The notes beneath the pieces are model-generated. The model was given only the letters and a program-made list of their open reading frames with translations, was not told the origin of the DNA and did no database searches. This document shows, one piece after another, positions 1 to 11,784 of a stretch of DNA of 64,000 nucleotides (position 1 is the first letter of the stretch; each line of letters starts with the position of its first letter). The stretch is from Calidifontibacillus oryziterrae (GTDB lineage Bacteria > Bacillota > Bacilli > Bacillales > Bacillaceae_J), in NCBI RefSeq assembly GCF_000331575.1, contig NZ_ANOK01000005.1, positions 62,001 to 126,000 of the forward strand, given 5' to 3'. The position numbers were made by a program, and so were the translations under genes.

Positions 1-370
1 TTTGAACAAGCCCCTGCCCCTGTTCAACCCGTAAGAATTGATCGACATCAGGATGCATTTCCAATCCGATATCTTCACCAACATTGATACTCATTAACGT
101 AACTTGCAAATATTCTCCTGTCCATAAAGCGGTGCGATAAGTTTTGTTTTGTTTCGTAGCTTCATTAATATTAACCACAAATGGTTCAGGACCATAATCT
201 GCTAACCTAATCCTTTCATTACTATTAAAATATCCAATTGGATCCATTCTGTTTGTATGCTCTATCTCATTAGGAAAAGCTCCATAATCAGACTGCCCTC
301 TAAAGTTATAAATGGGTACATTTACATAATACGGATATTGATATGGATACATATTTGGAACGTAATACAT
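1..370 (-). CDS. Cupin-domain protein, C-terminus cut by window edge
   Basis: The minus strand reads open from 370 to the window edge. The N-terminus is rich in Tyr and Pro (MYYVPNMYPYQYPYY), like exported or spore-surface Bacillus proteins. It is followed by a region typical of small cupins: an alanine-Leu-Trp-Thr-Gly strand, then SINVGEDIGLEMHPDVDQF, where His and the acidic residues fall where cupin motif 1 binds metal. I chose the ATG at 370 because AAGGGA lies 9 nt upstream; in-frame ATGs at 379 and 388 lack a well-spaced site. The family binds small molecules or has isomerase or oxygenase activity; the substrate cannot be told from this part. Confidence 0.72.
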   Translation of the reverse strand, partial: MYYVPNMYPYQYPYYVNVPIYNFRGQSDYGAFPNEIEHTNRMDPIGYFNSNERIRLADYGPEPFVVNINEATKQNKTYRTALWTGEYLQVTLMSINVGEDIGLEMHPDVDQFLRVEQGQGLVQ

Positions 371-405
371 TTTACTCATTCCCTTCATAGCTTTTCAAAT
401 TATAC

Positions 406-465
406 TATGCACTATGTTTGGGTAATGTTTTTTATTATGCACTATGTTTGGGTAATGTTTTTTAT
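406..465. repeat. Two perfect 30-bp tandem copies
   Basis: Positions 406-435 and 436-465 are identical 30-mers beginning TATGCACTATG and ending TTTTTTAT. They lie just upstream of the cupin start on the opposite strand, so they may hold its promoter region, but no clear promoter is seen. Confidence 0.9.
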
Positions 466-640
466 TTAAAACTGGTACTGTTTAGTGAATTACATTCCTA
501 CCTACCACTAATCTTTATAACAGCAACGGTACATGCCTATTAAGGTGGTTTAATTTAATTACGTACCTATTTTTCATCTTTATAACAGAGATAGGATCAA
601 ATATTGAGTAAAAATCCTTAATCGATTTCAACTTCTAGAT

Positions 641-823
641 TTAACGGACCTCAAATCCGTTATTTATCAACAATACGCGTTTTTTTACTTTTAACGGACA
701 CCAGATCCTTTATATGCTGAATAGTAGCTGAAAATTACCTCGTTTTCTCCAAATAGCGGAACGTATGTCCGTTAAATTTATGAAAATCAATAATTCCCAC
801 AAATAGCGGAACGTGTGTCCGTA
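641..823. repeat. Four copies of a 23-25-bp TAACGGA/TCCGTTA element
   Basis: Copies at 641-663, 691-713, 751-775 and 801-823. The first two read TTAACGGAC..., the last two are the reverse orientation (AGCGGAACGTATGTCCGTTA). The first is itself an inverted repeat (TAACGGA, 7-nt spacer, TCCGTTA). They fill most of the 470-bp gap between the cupin gene and the splB remnant; I see no gene there. Confidence 0.8.
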
Positions 824-842
824 AGATTCGCAACTTGGGTTT

Positions 843-1175
843 ATTGTCGCACCTATTTATCTTCATGAAGGATGGCAAGATGGATATTATCAGATGTATG
901 AGCGTTTGGATACTGAATTACCTTCTGAGGCGAAGAAAGATCTTACCTTTGAGTTTATCCAGCATCGTTTTACAAAGCCTGCTAAAAGAGTAATTGAAAA
1001 AAACTACCCGATGACAAAATTAGAGTTAGATGAAGAAAAAAGAAGATATAAATGGGGAAAATACGGAATTGGAAAATATATTTATCAAAAAGATGAAGAA
1101 GGGGACATAAAAAAACATCTTTACACCTTTATGGAGAAGTTTTTCCCAAAAGCAAAACTAGAATATTTCACTTAG
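843..1175 (+). pseudogene. splB: splB remnant: C-terminal third of spore photoproduct lyase
   Basis: An open frame of about 110 codons resembles the C-terminal part of the radical-SAM DNA repair enzyme SplB (about 340 residues), which reverses the thymine spore photoproduct at germination. Recognisable blocks are APIYLHEGWQDGY, LTFEFIQHRFT and YGIGKYIYQKDE, followed by the family's FFP-KAKLEY ending. The frame stays open upstream of the first ATG (894) with family-like residues back to about 843, then homology stops at the repeat elements. The radical-SAM CxxxCxxC part is missing, so the piece cannot be functional. The normal stop and terminator are kept, so the deletion removed the 5' end. 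Confidence 0.8.
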
Positions 1176-1203
1176 TTTACTTGATATCACCACCATATAC
1201 AAT

Positions 1204-1238
1204 CCTTTCAAGATTATGAAAGGTCCTCTTTTTTTTTT
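1204..1238 (+). terminator. Rho-independent terminator after the splB remnant
   Basis: Stem CCTTTCA / TGAAAGG with a 6-nt loop (1204-1223), followed by a long T run. Confidence 0.8.
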
Positions 1239-1308
1239 ATTTAATTCATCCCGATAATGTTGTCTATATTTCTTCCAAATTAACTCATAATTTAGCATTG
1301 CAATTACA

Positions 1309-1323
1309 TAATAATTATTATAA
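1309..1323 (+). promoter_or_regulatory. PerR box upstream of katG
   Basis: TAATAATTATTATAA matches the Bacillus PerR consensus TTATAATnATTATAA at all but one specified position. It sits about 70 bp before the katG start and overlaps a possible promoter (TTGCAA at 1298, TATAAA at 1319). This suggests peroxide induction through PerR, as known for catalases in this group. Confidence 0.75.
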
Positions 1324-1378
1324 ATCTAGTTTTCTACGTTTTAGTTAACTAGATGAATAAATTATTAAACTTAAATGA

Positions 1379-3610
<2,232 letters not shown>

Positions 3611-3616
3611 GTGTTA

Positions 3617-3668
3617 GAAAGACACGGCTTTCCGCCCACAATGGCGGAAGCCGATGTCCTTTCTTATA
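3617..3668 (+). terminator. katG terminator
   Basis: A long, near-perfect stem: CGGCTTTCCGCC pairs with GGCGGAAGCCG, flanked by AAGACA/TGTCCTT pairing and then a T-rich stretch. Confidence 0.85.
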
Positions 3669-3761
3669 CTTTAATCCTTTACCACTGAAAAGTAACGAAA
3701 CAAATTCTAAGTGCTACGATTGATTACTGACCCCATGATCTATAATGCCGAATTTCATTTC

Positions 3762-4718
3762 CTACTTTCCTAACATTTCGACAAACAATTTCACTTGCTC
3801 TCGAATGGCAATAGGATCGTATCGATAAAATTGATCAAAATCGTTAACAAAAAATTTATTATTTTTCACAGCTTCAAGGTTTTGATAAATGGATAAATTT
3901 TGTAATTTTTTCAAACTTTGGCCTATCCCCTCAGGATCATATACTGTTAAAAACATATAATCCGCAGCATATTCTGGCAATACTTCATAAGAGATTTCCT
4001 TCCAGCCTTCCCCATTCATAACTTCTTTTTCAATTATTTCTGGAGCTTTTAAGCCTAGTGCATCATATAATGCTTGTCCACCACGACCAAAGTTGGCCCC
4101 AAATACATATAATTTGTCATCAGGGGTTAACTCATAAATACCGAACGTTGTATCTTCGTCAAAAACTCCTTCAAGCTTCTTTTTTGCTTCTGAAATTTCC
4201 TTATCATATTCAGCTATAAATTCTTTTGCTTCACTGCTATTACCAGTTATATCCCCGAATTTTTCCAGCGTATCATAAATATCAGCATCTGCTGCCCACG
4301 GGATATATAGTGTTGGCGCAATTCTTGAATATTCTTCATAACGATCTTCGTACATTGTAATAATAAGATCTGGTTCCAAGTCTAAAATCATTTCTACATT
4401 TATTGGTGAACCTAAATCCATTATTTTCGAGAGTTGATCTTGTATAAATGGATGAGCAAAAGCATCTGAATCTGCACCAACTACATTTGCTCCAACAGAT
4501 AACAATTCTCCCACATAAAAATCGGTTACAATTCGCTCTGGTTTAACGGGGATTTCAATATTCCCTTTTACTGTTTCATATGTCCTGACCTGCCCAGCAG
4601 ACTCTCCTACAGATTGATCTTGTACAATATCACTTGAATCAGAATTCCCACCGCAAGCAGACAGAACAAGTATTGTAAGTAAAAAAGATAGACTTAGTAA
4701 TAGGCTTTTCTTTACCAT
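3762..4718 (-). CDS. Iron-siderophore ABC transporter substrate-binding lipoprotein
   Basis: A 318-residue protein with a lipoprotein signal peptide ending LSACGG (lipidated Cys at about residue 22), then a periplasmic-binding fold of the FecB/FhuD class (PERIVTDFYVGELLSVGA; NVEMILDLEPDLIITM). It would sit on the outer face of the membrane and deliver ferric siderophore to the permeases encoded upstream. GGAGG lies before the ATG. It is the last gene of a minus-strand operon (ATPase, permease, permease, binding protein), separated from the damaged permease by 290 bp that contain no convincing gene or Fur box of their own. The exact siderophore is unknown. Confidence 0.9.
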   Translation of the reverse strand: MVKKSLLLSLSFLLTILVLSACGGNSDSSDIVQDQSVGESAGQVRTYETVKGNIEIPVKPERIVTDFYVGELLSVGANVVGADSDAFAHPFIQDQLSKIMDLGSPINVEMILDLEPDLIITMYEDRYEEYSRIAPTLYIPWAADADIYDTLEKFGDITGNSSEAKEFIAEYDKEISEAKKKLEGVFDEDTTFGIYELTPDDKLYVFGANFGRGGQALYDALGLKAPEIIEKEVMNGEGWKEISYEVLPEYAADYMFLTVYDPEGIGQSLKKLQNLSIYQNLEAVKNNKFFVNDFDQFYRYDPIAIREQVKLFVEMLGK

Positions 4719-5008
4719 TGATATATTCCTCCAATGTAAATTTTAATTCTCAGTCAGTTTTTACATGTAAAGTCATTGTTGATTTATCTCAATATTTTCT
4801 TTAGAATTATGGCTCTCCCTGAAACAACTGTGGAAACCTTATATATTCATTCGTATATGGGCCTAGAAATTTGCATGTTTGTCTGTTAACCTTGGTAGTA
4901 ATTTTCGTTACAGCCACTTCGTTGTTTTAGCGCGTTCATGTCAAGCAAATGTCGTTGAACTGGCAGAATGCATGCCAATAGAAAACAATATGCAACAACT
5001 CACATATA

Positions 5009-6046
5009 TCAAGCTTTTGCCCGTGCAAGCAAATATAGAAAATATGGAGCCCCAATAATCGCAACAATTATTCCCGCCGGTATCTCAGACGGTTGAATGA
5101 TAAAGCGCCCAACTGTATCAGCAACAAGTACTAAAAGTCCCCCTAGTAAAGCTGCAACAGGCAAACTAAATTCATGTTTTGAACCAACTAACTGCCTCGC
5201 AAGATGCGGTGCAATTTACCCTACGAAACTAATACTTCCGCTTACAGATACACTTGCTCCAGCTAGCGCTACAGCCGATCCTAGCAAAAATAATCGTTCT
5301 CTTTCAATCGAGGTACCTAAACCTATCGCATGCTGATCCCCTAAATCAAGAACATTTAATACGCGAGTTTTTAATAACACAATTGGTAAGAGTATTATTA
5401 ACCATGGAAGCAAAGCAACAACATTCTTCCAGCTTGATATTCCGATATTTCCAGCCATCCATACTGCAATTGATTGATAATTCTCTGGCGTTAAACGTAA
5501 TGTCAATACAATCATTGCGGCATTGATCCCTGCTGCTATCGCAATTCCGGTCAGTATTAATCTTGTCGGCGAAATTCCCTCACCGCGCTTATAGGAAAAT
5601 GCATAAATAATTCCAGCGGTAATGAGCGCCCCACAAAATGCAAATAGAGGTAAAAATAATGAAAGCTCCAATGCTCCTGCTGGAACAAATGAAATAAATA
5701 GCATAACTCCTAAACCTGCACCAGAATTTATACCCAGTATTCCAGGCTCAGCAAGAGCGTTTCGCGATATACTTTGTAAAATACACCCTGAAATAGCTAA
5801 ACCAATTCCTACCAGCACGGATATTACGATTCGCGGTAAACGAAATTCAAATAACACTAAATTTTGTCTATTGGTACCCTGACGTAGTAATGTCTGAAAG
5901 ACTTCGAATGGAGAAAGCTTACTAGCTCCTGTATTCATACTGATGAAAAAAGTCACTACGAGTAAAATTAGTAAAATAATCATAACAATGATGAATTTCT
6001 GTCTTTTTTGAAGTTGCGCCTTTGACATTAGAGTCTTTTGAATCAT
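5009..6046 (-). pseudogene. FecCD-type siderophore permease with an in-frame stop
   Basis: The frame begins at 6046, overlaps the previous permease by 4 bp and shows the usual multi-span BtuC/FecD features (GILGINSGAGLGVMLF). A TAA at 5216-5218 ends it after SISFVG. The same frame then continues without another stop through IAPHLARQLVGSKHEF... to GAPYFLYLLARAKA and a TGA at 5009, exactly the conserved C-terminus. Families of this type have FVGLIAPH here, so a single TTA (Leu) to TAA change explains the stop. The full frame would be 345 residues. Either the gene was recently inactivated, or there is a base-call error, or readthrough occurs. Confidence 0.88.
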
Positions 6047-7086
6047 AGCTCCCTTCCTCCCTTTCTCGCTAAATAAAGAAAGAAAGGTACGCCAATTAAA
6101 GCAATTAATGCTCCAATAGGTGTTTCAGATGGCGGATTAATCATTCTGGCACAAAGATCCGCAACAACCATGAACAAGCTTCCGATAACAATGGAACATG
6201 GAATAATCCATCGATAATCATGGCCAACAAGAAATCGAGTAATGTGGGGAATCATAAGCCCGACAAAACTAACTGCACCAACAACTGAGACTGCAATGCC
6301 TGCTAAAATTAATACGATGACAGCTCCAAAAAGTTTTATCACACCTGTTCTTTGCCCAAGACCGATGGCAACCTCTTCCCCAAGATTTAGTAATGTTAGG
6401 GATGGACCGATGATAAAAGCTCCAATCATTGCAACTACTACCCAAGGAGTGAGGATTTTGAGATTACTCCACGTAGTACCTGAAACATCGCCTGCATACC
6501 AAAAGGCTAAATCTTGTGCAAGATCAAAATGAATAGCAATCCCTTGACTTAATGCTACAAGCAATGCACTGACAGCTGCACCTGCCAAAACAAGGCGCAT
6601 AGGTGTTAATCCACCTTTTCCCATAAAACCAATTCCATATACTAAAATGGTGCCAAGCATAGCACCTACGAAAGAAAACAAAATAAGATATTGATAAGAC
6701 AGCCCTGGGAAGAATGCAAAACAAATAGCCACCATAAAGGCAGCACCTGCGTTTAAACCTAAAAGGCCTGGATCTGCAAGGGGATTTCTTGTCATCCCTT
6801 GCATGATAGAACCTGCTACCGCAAAGCAAGCACCTATTATTGCGGCTCCTAGGACTCTCGGTAGTCTGATTTCTTGAATAATTTGATGTGTTGTTAACGT
6901 AGAATTATAATCAAACACTGCGAGCCAAACAGTAGAAAATTTAATATCAGCTGCACCAAATAGAATCGAACTCCATATCGCAAACACCAATAAGGCTATG
7001 CCGCCGAATAGGACTATACTTGCTACCATAGGCTGATTCTTTGGTTTTAATGTTAACTTGTCTGCATTTTTCGTAGAATCTTGCAT
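6043..7086 (-). CDS. FecCD-type iron-siderophore ABC permease
   Basis: 347 residues with about nine or ten membrane spans and BtuC-family signatures: IRLPRVLGAAIIGACFAVAGSIMQ, GLLGLNAGAAF, the cytoplasmic coupling segment VSFVGLMIPHITRFLVGHDYR, and a GVPFFLYLARKGG C-terminus. It forms the membrane channel with the permease that follows (4-bp overlap) and is energised by the ATPase encoded 11 bp upstream. The start at 7086 has AAAGGAG at good spacing. The intact GLMIPH segment here is the direct comparison that exposes the stop codon in the partner gene. Confidence 0.93.
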   Translation of the reverse strand: MQDSTKNADKLTLKPKNQPMVASIVLFGGIALLVFAIWSSILFGAADIKFSTVWLAVFDYNSTLTTHQIIQEIRLPRVLGAAIIGACFAVAGSIMQGMTRNPLADPGLLGLNAGAAFMVAICFAFFPGLSYQYLILFSFVGAMLGTILVYGIGFMGKGGLTPMRLVLAGAAVSALLVALSQGIAIHFDLAQDLAFWYAGDVSGTTWSNLKILTPWVVVAMIGAFIIGPSLTLLNLGEEVAIGLGQRTGVIKLFGAVIVLILAGIAVSVVGAVSFVGLMIPHITRFLVGHDYRWIIPCSIVIGSLFMVVADLCARMINPPSETPIGALIALIGVPFFLYLARKGGREL

Positions 7087-7097
7087 GTGTAACTCCT

Positions 7098-7892
7098 TTA
7101 GGAACGCGCTTTACATAATTGGTACGATAAACAAATGGGGTGATTACTAAAAGGACATTCTGCTAGGATTGCATTGATATCAAATATAGTTTTTAAATTG
7201 TCACTAGTCATTACCGTTTCTGGAGAACCTTCGGTTACTATTTTCCCAGCTTTCATCGCAATCAAATAGTCAGAAAATCTAGAAGCATGGTTTAGATCAT
7301 GTAGAACCATCAATATGGTTTTGCCTTCTTGCTCATTCAGTTTTTTTAATAATAATAGTATGTCTAGCTGATGTGCTAAATCTAAATACGTTGTCGGCTC
7401 ATCTAAAACTAGAATTTCTGAATCTTGAGCAAGTGCCATCGCAATCCATACTCGTTGTCTTTGACCACCTGATAATGATTCAACAGGATGATCTCTATAC
7501 TCAGATAGTCCTGTTTCTTCAATCGCCCAATTGATAAAGTGATAATCCTCCTTTTTTAACGATCTAAAACCTCGTTGATGTGGAAATCTACCATATGATA
7601 CAAGCTCAAACACAGTTAATCCTGGCGGTGTCTCAGCCGTTTGCGGTAAAACTGCCATTTTTCTAGCAATTTCTCTTGTATGTAATTGATGAATTTCCTT
7701 TCCATCTAAAAAAACAGTCCCTTGTTTTATTTTCAACAGTCTTGATATAGCTTTTAACAACGTTGACTTACCACAACCATTTTGTCCAATAATCGTTGTT
7801 ATTTTTTTCTCAGGTATTTTTACGCTTAAGCCATCAATGATGAGAAAATCATTGTAGCCTACTGCGATTTGATCAATTGTAAGTCCTGACAT
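7098..7892 (-). CDS. Iron-siderophore ABC transporter ATP-binding protein
   Basis: 264 residues, FecE/FhuC type. Walker A is GQNGCGKST (about 36-44), the signature is LSGGQRQRVWIAMALAQ, Walker B is ILVLDEPTTYLD, and the switch His is in MVLHDLNHASR. It drives uptake through the two permeases. It is the first gene of the operon, and a perfect Fur box lies 32 bp before its ATG, so the set should be derepressed under iron limitation. A C-terminal Cys-containing tail (AILAECPFSNHPICLSYQLC) is common in this subfamily. Confidence 0.95.
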   Translation of the reverse strand: MSGLTIDQIAVGYNDFLIIDGLSVKIPEKKITTIIGQNGCGKSTLLKAISRLLKIKQGTVFLDGKEIHQLHTREIARKMAVLPQTAETPPGLTVFELVSYGRFPHQRGFRSLKKEDYHFINWAIEETGLSEYRDHPVESLSGGQRQRVWIAMALAQDSEILVLDEPTTYLDLAHQLDILLLLKKLNEQEGKTILMVLHDLNHASRFSDYLIAMKAGKIVTEGSPETVMTSDNLKTIFDINAILAECPFSNHPICLSYQLCKARS

Positions 7893-7923
7893 AAAATCCT
7901 CAACCTACCTTTGCTTTTGACAC

Positions 7924-7938
7924 TGATAATCATTATCA
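7924..7938 (-). promoter_or_regulatory. Fur box of the siderophore operon
   Basis: TGATAATCATTATCA matches the 7-1-7 Fur consensus at every position. It lies just upstream of the ATPase start, where it would block the operon promoter when iron is plentiful. Confidence 0.92.
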
Positions 7939-8621
7939 TATACTCATCCTAATGTATGAAGCCAATCGAGTCAATGAGCTATATCACACCCCTTTGTCAA
8001 ATAGTATGGTAAAAATAAGGCAAGAAAACTCGTTTATAATGATTAAAATGAAGGCAAAAATTTATTTCTTTAATAATATTTCATGTAATATCCACCATGA
8101 TTTAAAAAGTAAATATAACATCTCTTTTCGTGTTATAGCGTAGCCAAAGAACTGAAGGGGTATTGAACAAAAGGAAAAAGGACTGTACCACTATTGGATA
8201 CAGCGCTTACTACCATAGCTTAATGAATTAACAAAAAAATGAGCTCGGTGTTTACCATGAGCTCATTTTTACTTTGTGTAAATTTCAGCAATGCAACAAT
8301 CAACGTACGTTGAGTAGTAATCCCGCAAACATATTAACATAGTGGTATTTGCCTATTATAATTTAAATATCCTTACTTCCTAAATCGTCCATTGGTTGTT
8401 TATAACGCCTATCAATTTCCAATAATCCCCATATTGTGCCTTTTGCTAGCACAGCCTTAGTTGAAATATTCATCAGTATCCTTATTATACCAAAGTCGCC
8501 CTATCTAAACATGAAATATACGTACCTTGTAATTTTATCCTTGTTCATTCATTTACTAATTTAGTACTTTATTTATTCCATTAATAATAACATTTTCTTT
8601 GTGTGTTACCGTCATAGATTA
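7939..8621. other. Non-coding gap between siderophore operon and amidase
   Basis: About 680 bp with no open frame I can support. It holds one clear hairpin (8235-8270) and otherwise AT-rich sequence. Short frames here lack ribosome sites and family-like residues. Confidence 0.6.
8235..8270. terminator. Bidirectional terminator hairpin
   Basis: AAAAATGAGCTC (8235-8246) pairs perfectly with GAGCTCATTTTT (8259-8270) around a 12-nt loop. Runs of A and T on both sides suit either strand; it lies downstream of the amidase gene. Confidence 0.8.
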
Positions 8622-9365
8622 CTAGTTTTTCGCGATTATTCCTTTTTCTCCGTAAATGTATTCCTTAACCCCTTCAACAATAGCAGTAGCCACGCGATTT
8701 TGAAATTCATCAGCCCACATTTTGAACTCATCCTCGGGATTTGTCAAATATCCTACTTCTATCAAAGCCCCAGGCATTTTTGTATCCTTTATAACAAATA
8801 AATCTTTCACCATTATGCCTCTATCCCTAAATCCGGTAGCTTCCGCCACATGTTCCTGCATGGTCTCAGCAAAATGGCGAGAATTGTTGTGATAATAATA
8901 TGTTTCTGTGCCGGAAACATTCGGATTTGTAAAAGTATTTCCGTGAATCGAAATAAATAAATCTGCATTTAAGTTGTTCGCATATTTTGGTCTGTATCTA
9001 CTTTCTTGCGAAATAAAGCTATCATCCGTTCTTGTCATAAAAACTTGTATTTGAGGTTCCTTCTCCAGTAGTTTTTCAACCTTTCTCGATACACTTAATG
9101 TAAAATCTTTTTCATACTGGCCACTTGCGCTTGAAGCTCCGACATCTTTGCCACCATGTCCTGGATCAATTACAACCTTAAAAGGTGTGTTACTGTTTTG
9201 GTCACGATTGTGATTATCACTACTGGAACTAACTTTCATGTAATTATCGTTATTGTTAATGGAATTGTTGATGAAAACTGATAATAGTAGAATGAGAAAT
9301 AAGATCAATATAATAAAAAGCCTACTTTTTCCCCTTCTTCTCCTATTATTGTGCTGGAATGCCAT
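8622..9365 (-). CDS. N-acetylmuramoyl-L-alanine amidase, membrane-anchored (Amidase_3)
   Basis: 247 residues. A basic N-terminus (NNRRRRGKSR) and one membrane span (about 16-35) anchor an extracellular zinc amidase that cleaves the bond between MurNAc and the stem peptide. Zinc ligands are visible as the His of VVIDPGHGGKD, the Glu of GQYEKDF and the His of LFISIHGN; the catalytic Glu is in GALIEVGYLTNPED. Length and layout fit CwlD-like or related sporulation/cortex amidases, but I cannot assign it to one. AGAAGGGAT precedes the ATG. It is followed by the hairpin at 8235-8270. Confidence 0.93.
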   Translation of the reverse strand: MAFQHNNRRRRGKSRLFIILILFLILLLSVFINNSINNNDNYMKVSSSSDNHNRDQNSNTPFKVVIDPGHGGKDVGASSASGQYEKDFTLSVSRKVEKLLEKEPQIQVFMTRTDDSFISQESRYRPKYANNLNADLFISIHGNTFTNPNVSGTETYYYHNNSRHFAETMQEHVAEATGFRDRGIMVKDLFVIKDTKMPGALIEVGYLTNPEDEFKMWADEFQNRVATAIVEGVKEYIYGEKGIIAKN

Positions 9366-9492
9366 CGCTAATCTATCCCTTCTATTTCAAAGTATCCTTG
9401 TACTTTTTAAAGATTAATAGAGAGAGATAAAGATTAGGTGCAGATCATGTCAATATCATTTAAAGAATAGGAATCGGAAATCTATCGGTCTT

Positions 9493-9783
9493 CTATTCCT
9501 TGTTACGTCTTTTTTTAAAGAAGAAAACAAGAGAAATCAAAAATAGACATATAGTAAGAAACCATGTAGTAAAAAATGCAAGTCCTAAACCAATATTGGC
9601 ATCCACATATTGCACAATTTTATGATTAATTACTGCGTATACAACAGGACTTGCAACACCTAAATATATAAAGCACGCGATTGCATACGGCATTTTACCT
9701 TTCTTATTTGTACTTTTCAAGTAAATTACAAAAGGTATAATCAATATAAATAAAGTTATTAGTAATAAAATATTCAAGGACAA
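9493..9783 (-). CDS. Small membrane protein with three predicted spans, unknown function
   Basis: About 96 residues with three hydrophobic segments (ILLLITLFILIIPFVIYL; AIACFIYLGVASPVVYAVI; LGLAFFTTWFLTICLFLISLVFFF) and a basic C-terminus KKRRNKE. I do not recognise a family. The longest frame starts at an ATG at 9801 that has only a weak ribosome site; a GGGGGAGGG inside that frame lies 8 nt before a TTG at 9783, so the TTG is the likelier start. It sits between the amidase and the sensor kinase, all on the same strand. Confidence 0.6.
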   Translation of the reverse strand: MSLNILLLITLFILIIPFVIYLKSTNKKGKMPYAIACFIYLGVASPVVYAVINHKIVQYVDANIGLGLAFFTTWFLTICLFLISLVFFFKKRRNKE

Positions 9784-9891
9784 GTGAATGCCCTCCCCCA
9801 TCTTTCACTATATTTCTGCAATAACTTCAATGAAAATTAGCGATGAGCCTTGCGAACAGTAACAGTGACTGTTCGTCTATCCGTTCAATAC

Positions 9892-11784
9892 CTATGGCAA
9901 AGGCTGATTGAACGGGTGGCTCATATATTCTTGTTTCTTTAAATAAAAGAAAAACAACACGCCATCTTCAGTATTCAAAACACCATACTGTGCACCATGC
10001 AGCTCCAAAATATTTTTTGAAATAGCCAGACCTAATCCTGTTCCACCATTCGACCGCCTACGAGACGCATCCCCACGGTAAAATCGATCCCATATTTTCT
10101 CTAAATGTTCCTCTGCTATATGTGCCCCTTTATTTTCAATGCATACTTTTACACGCTCGTGCTCTTCTATTGTAGAAATGATAATCTCTTTGTTTTCTGG
10201 TGTATAACGAATCGCGTTCGTAATAAAGTTTGTCAAAACCTGTTCAATTCGATGTTGATTGGCAACAACCTTCACTTTAAATAGTTGTTTATGGACATGT
10301 AATTGCTTGTTCATTATATCTATATTTAATTGCACACATATATACTCGATGACCTCATCAATATAAAATACATCCATCTTCATTTTATACGTACCAGACT
10401 CAAATTTTGCTAATTCGAGCATATCGACAATAAGCATATCCATTTTATCTACTTCTTTTGACATCGCTTGAAAATAATAATCTTTTTTATTACTCGCAAC
10501 CCCATCTTCCAAAATGGAGATGCAGCTTTTCATAATGCTTAAAGGGGTCTTTAATTCATGTGACACACTCGAAATAAATTCTTTTCGTGTATTTTCCAAC
10601 CTTTTTTCTTTCTCTATATCTTGTTGCAATTGATTAATATACGAATGTAACGTATTGGAAAGCGTATTAATATTTTGTGACAATGCACCAATCTCATCAT
10701 TTGATGTAATACGTATAGTCTCAGAAAAATCTAAGTTTGCCATCTTGTTCGTCGTATCGTTTATTTGTAATAATGGTTTGGCAATCTTTTTTGAATAATA
10801 AAATGACGAAAGAACAACAAGAAGAACTACTAAGATAATTAGGTAAATATAATAATCTTTTAACATTTGAATAGCTTCATCAACTGGTTGTAATGATGTC
10901 ATCGCAAAAATATACATTGTTTCACCAGTTGTATCTTTTATCGGTTTAATAAATATTTTGTAATTAATATTATTTTCTTCAAAGTCGATTGTTTCAGGCT
11001 TGCTATAATGGCGTTCAGCAAACAGTAAATTCACCTGAAATTGTTTTACCCTTTCTATAAATACACGATTTGTATAAATGTTTGAACTACCTGACCCAAA
11101 AGGTAATTGTAATTCCTGAATATCTCCTTTTAAAAACAACTTTGAACCATTATAAATGTTTGAATTGCCTGGTTCCACGGGTACTTGTAATTTCCGATTG
11201 TCGTCCATTAATTGCCTCGATTGCTCTATTGGAGAAGGTTCTGTTATCTCTTTATTACCATATAATTTTTCTGATAAGAGCATATTTTCCAAGACTGTAT
11301 TCTTATTATCTACCGTTAATATAGCTGGAACTACCGTATTATCTTTTTTTATTCCGTCTATATAAATTCGATTTCCTTGTTTCAGATCGAACTTGACCCT
11401 TTCCATTTCTTCTAAACCAATTAAACTATACAAAGGAATGGAAATCGTCCGGTTAGAAAACTCTTTATCTCGAGCTGGATCTATATGAACTTTTATGGAA
11501 AAATCACTTGCGTGTTTAATAGTTCCTACCCTGTCTAATACTGCAATCCAAGTCATATTTTCTTGGTAAAAATCCTGCTTTAGCTTTTGGATTGTTTCAA
11601 CATTTTTTTCAGATTTTAAATACTCTTTCGTAAAGCTTTGAATACTTGTTTCAATATTCTTTACCTTTTGGTTTTCATAATATTGCTTGAAAAATATAGT
11701 TTGTCCAACAAAAATTGTTGCCAAAATAAACATACATAATATAGTTGTTAAGATAAATAGCTTTAATACAATCCCTTGTTTCAT
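9892..11784 (-). CDS. Sensor histidine kinase of a two-component pair
   Basis: 630 residues. Span 1 (about 8-30), a large extracellular sensor region (about 31-305) of no clear family, span 2 (about 311-328), then HAMP (about 330-382), HisKA with the phosphoacceptor His409 in SSVSHELKTP, and a HATPase_c domain (N box TNAIRYTPENK, G box GTGLGLAIS). It autophosphorylates on the inner face of the membrane and passes phosphate to the regulator encoded just upstream, with which it overlaps by 4 bp (ATGA). The stimulus is unknown; the sensor region contains two similar segments, PGNSNIYNGSKLFLKGD and SGSSNIYTNRVF. Confidence 0.95.
   Translation of the reverse strand: MKQGIVLKLFILTTILCMFILATIFVGQTIFFKQYYENQKVKNIETSIQSFTKEYLKSEKNVETIQKLKQDFYQENMTWIAVLDRVGTIKHASDFSIKVHIDPARDKEFSNRTISIPLYSLIGLEEMERVKFDLKQGNRIYIDGIKKDNTVVPAILTVDNKNTVLENMLLSEKLYGNKEITEPSPIEQSRQLMDDNRKLQVPVEPGNSNIYNGSKLFLKGDIQELQLPFGSGSSNIYTNRVFIERVKQFQVNLLFAERHYSKPETIDFEENNINYKIFIKPIKDTTGETMYIFAMTSLQPVDEAIQMLKDYYIYLIILVVLLVVLSSFYYSKKIAKPLLQINDTTNKMANLDFSETIRITSNDEIGALSQNINTLSNTLHSYINQLQQDIEKEKRLENTRKEFISSVSHELKTPLSIMKSCISILEDGVASNKKDYYFQAMSKEVDKMDMLIVDMLELAKFESGTYKMKMDVFYIDEVIEYICVQLNIDIMNKQLHVHKQLFKVKVVANQHRIEQVLTNFITNAIRYTPENKEIIISTIEEHERVKVCIENKGAHIAEEHLEKIWDRFYRGDASRRRSNGGTGLGLAISKNILELHGAQYGVLNTEDGVLFFFYLKKQEYMSHPFNQPLP

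Noticed and set aside
257-469. Plus-strand 70-codon frame ending in a duplicated HYVWVMFFI
   Set aside because: The duplication is the 30-bp tandem repeat, and the frame lies opposite the cupin start.
7952-8143. 63-codon plus-strand frame after the Fur box
   Set aside because: No ribosome site and no protein-like composition.
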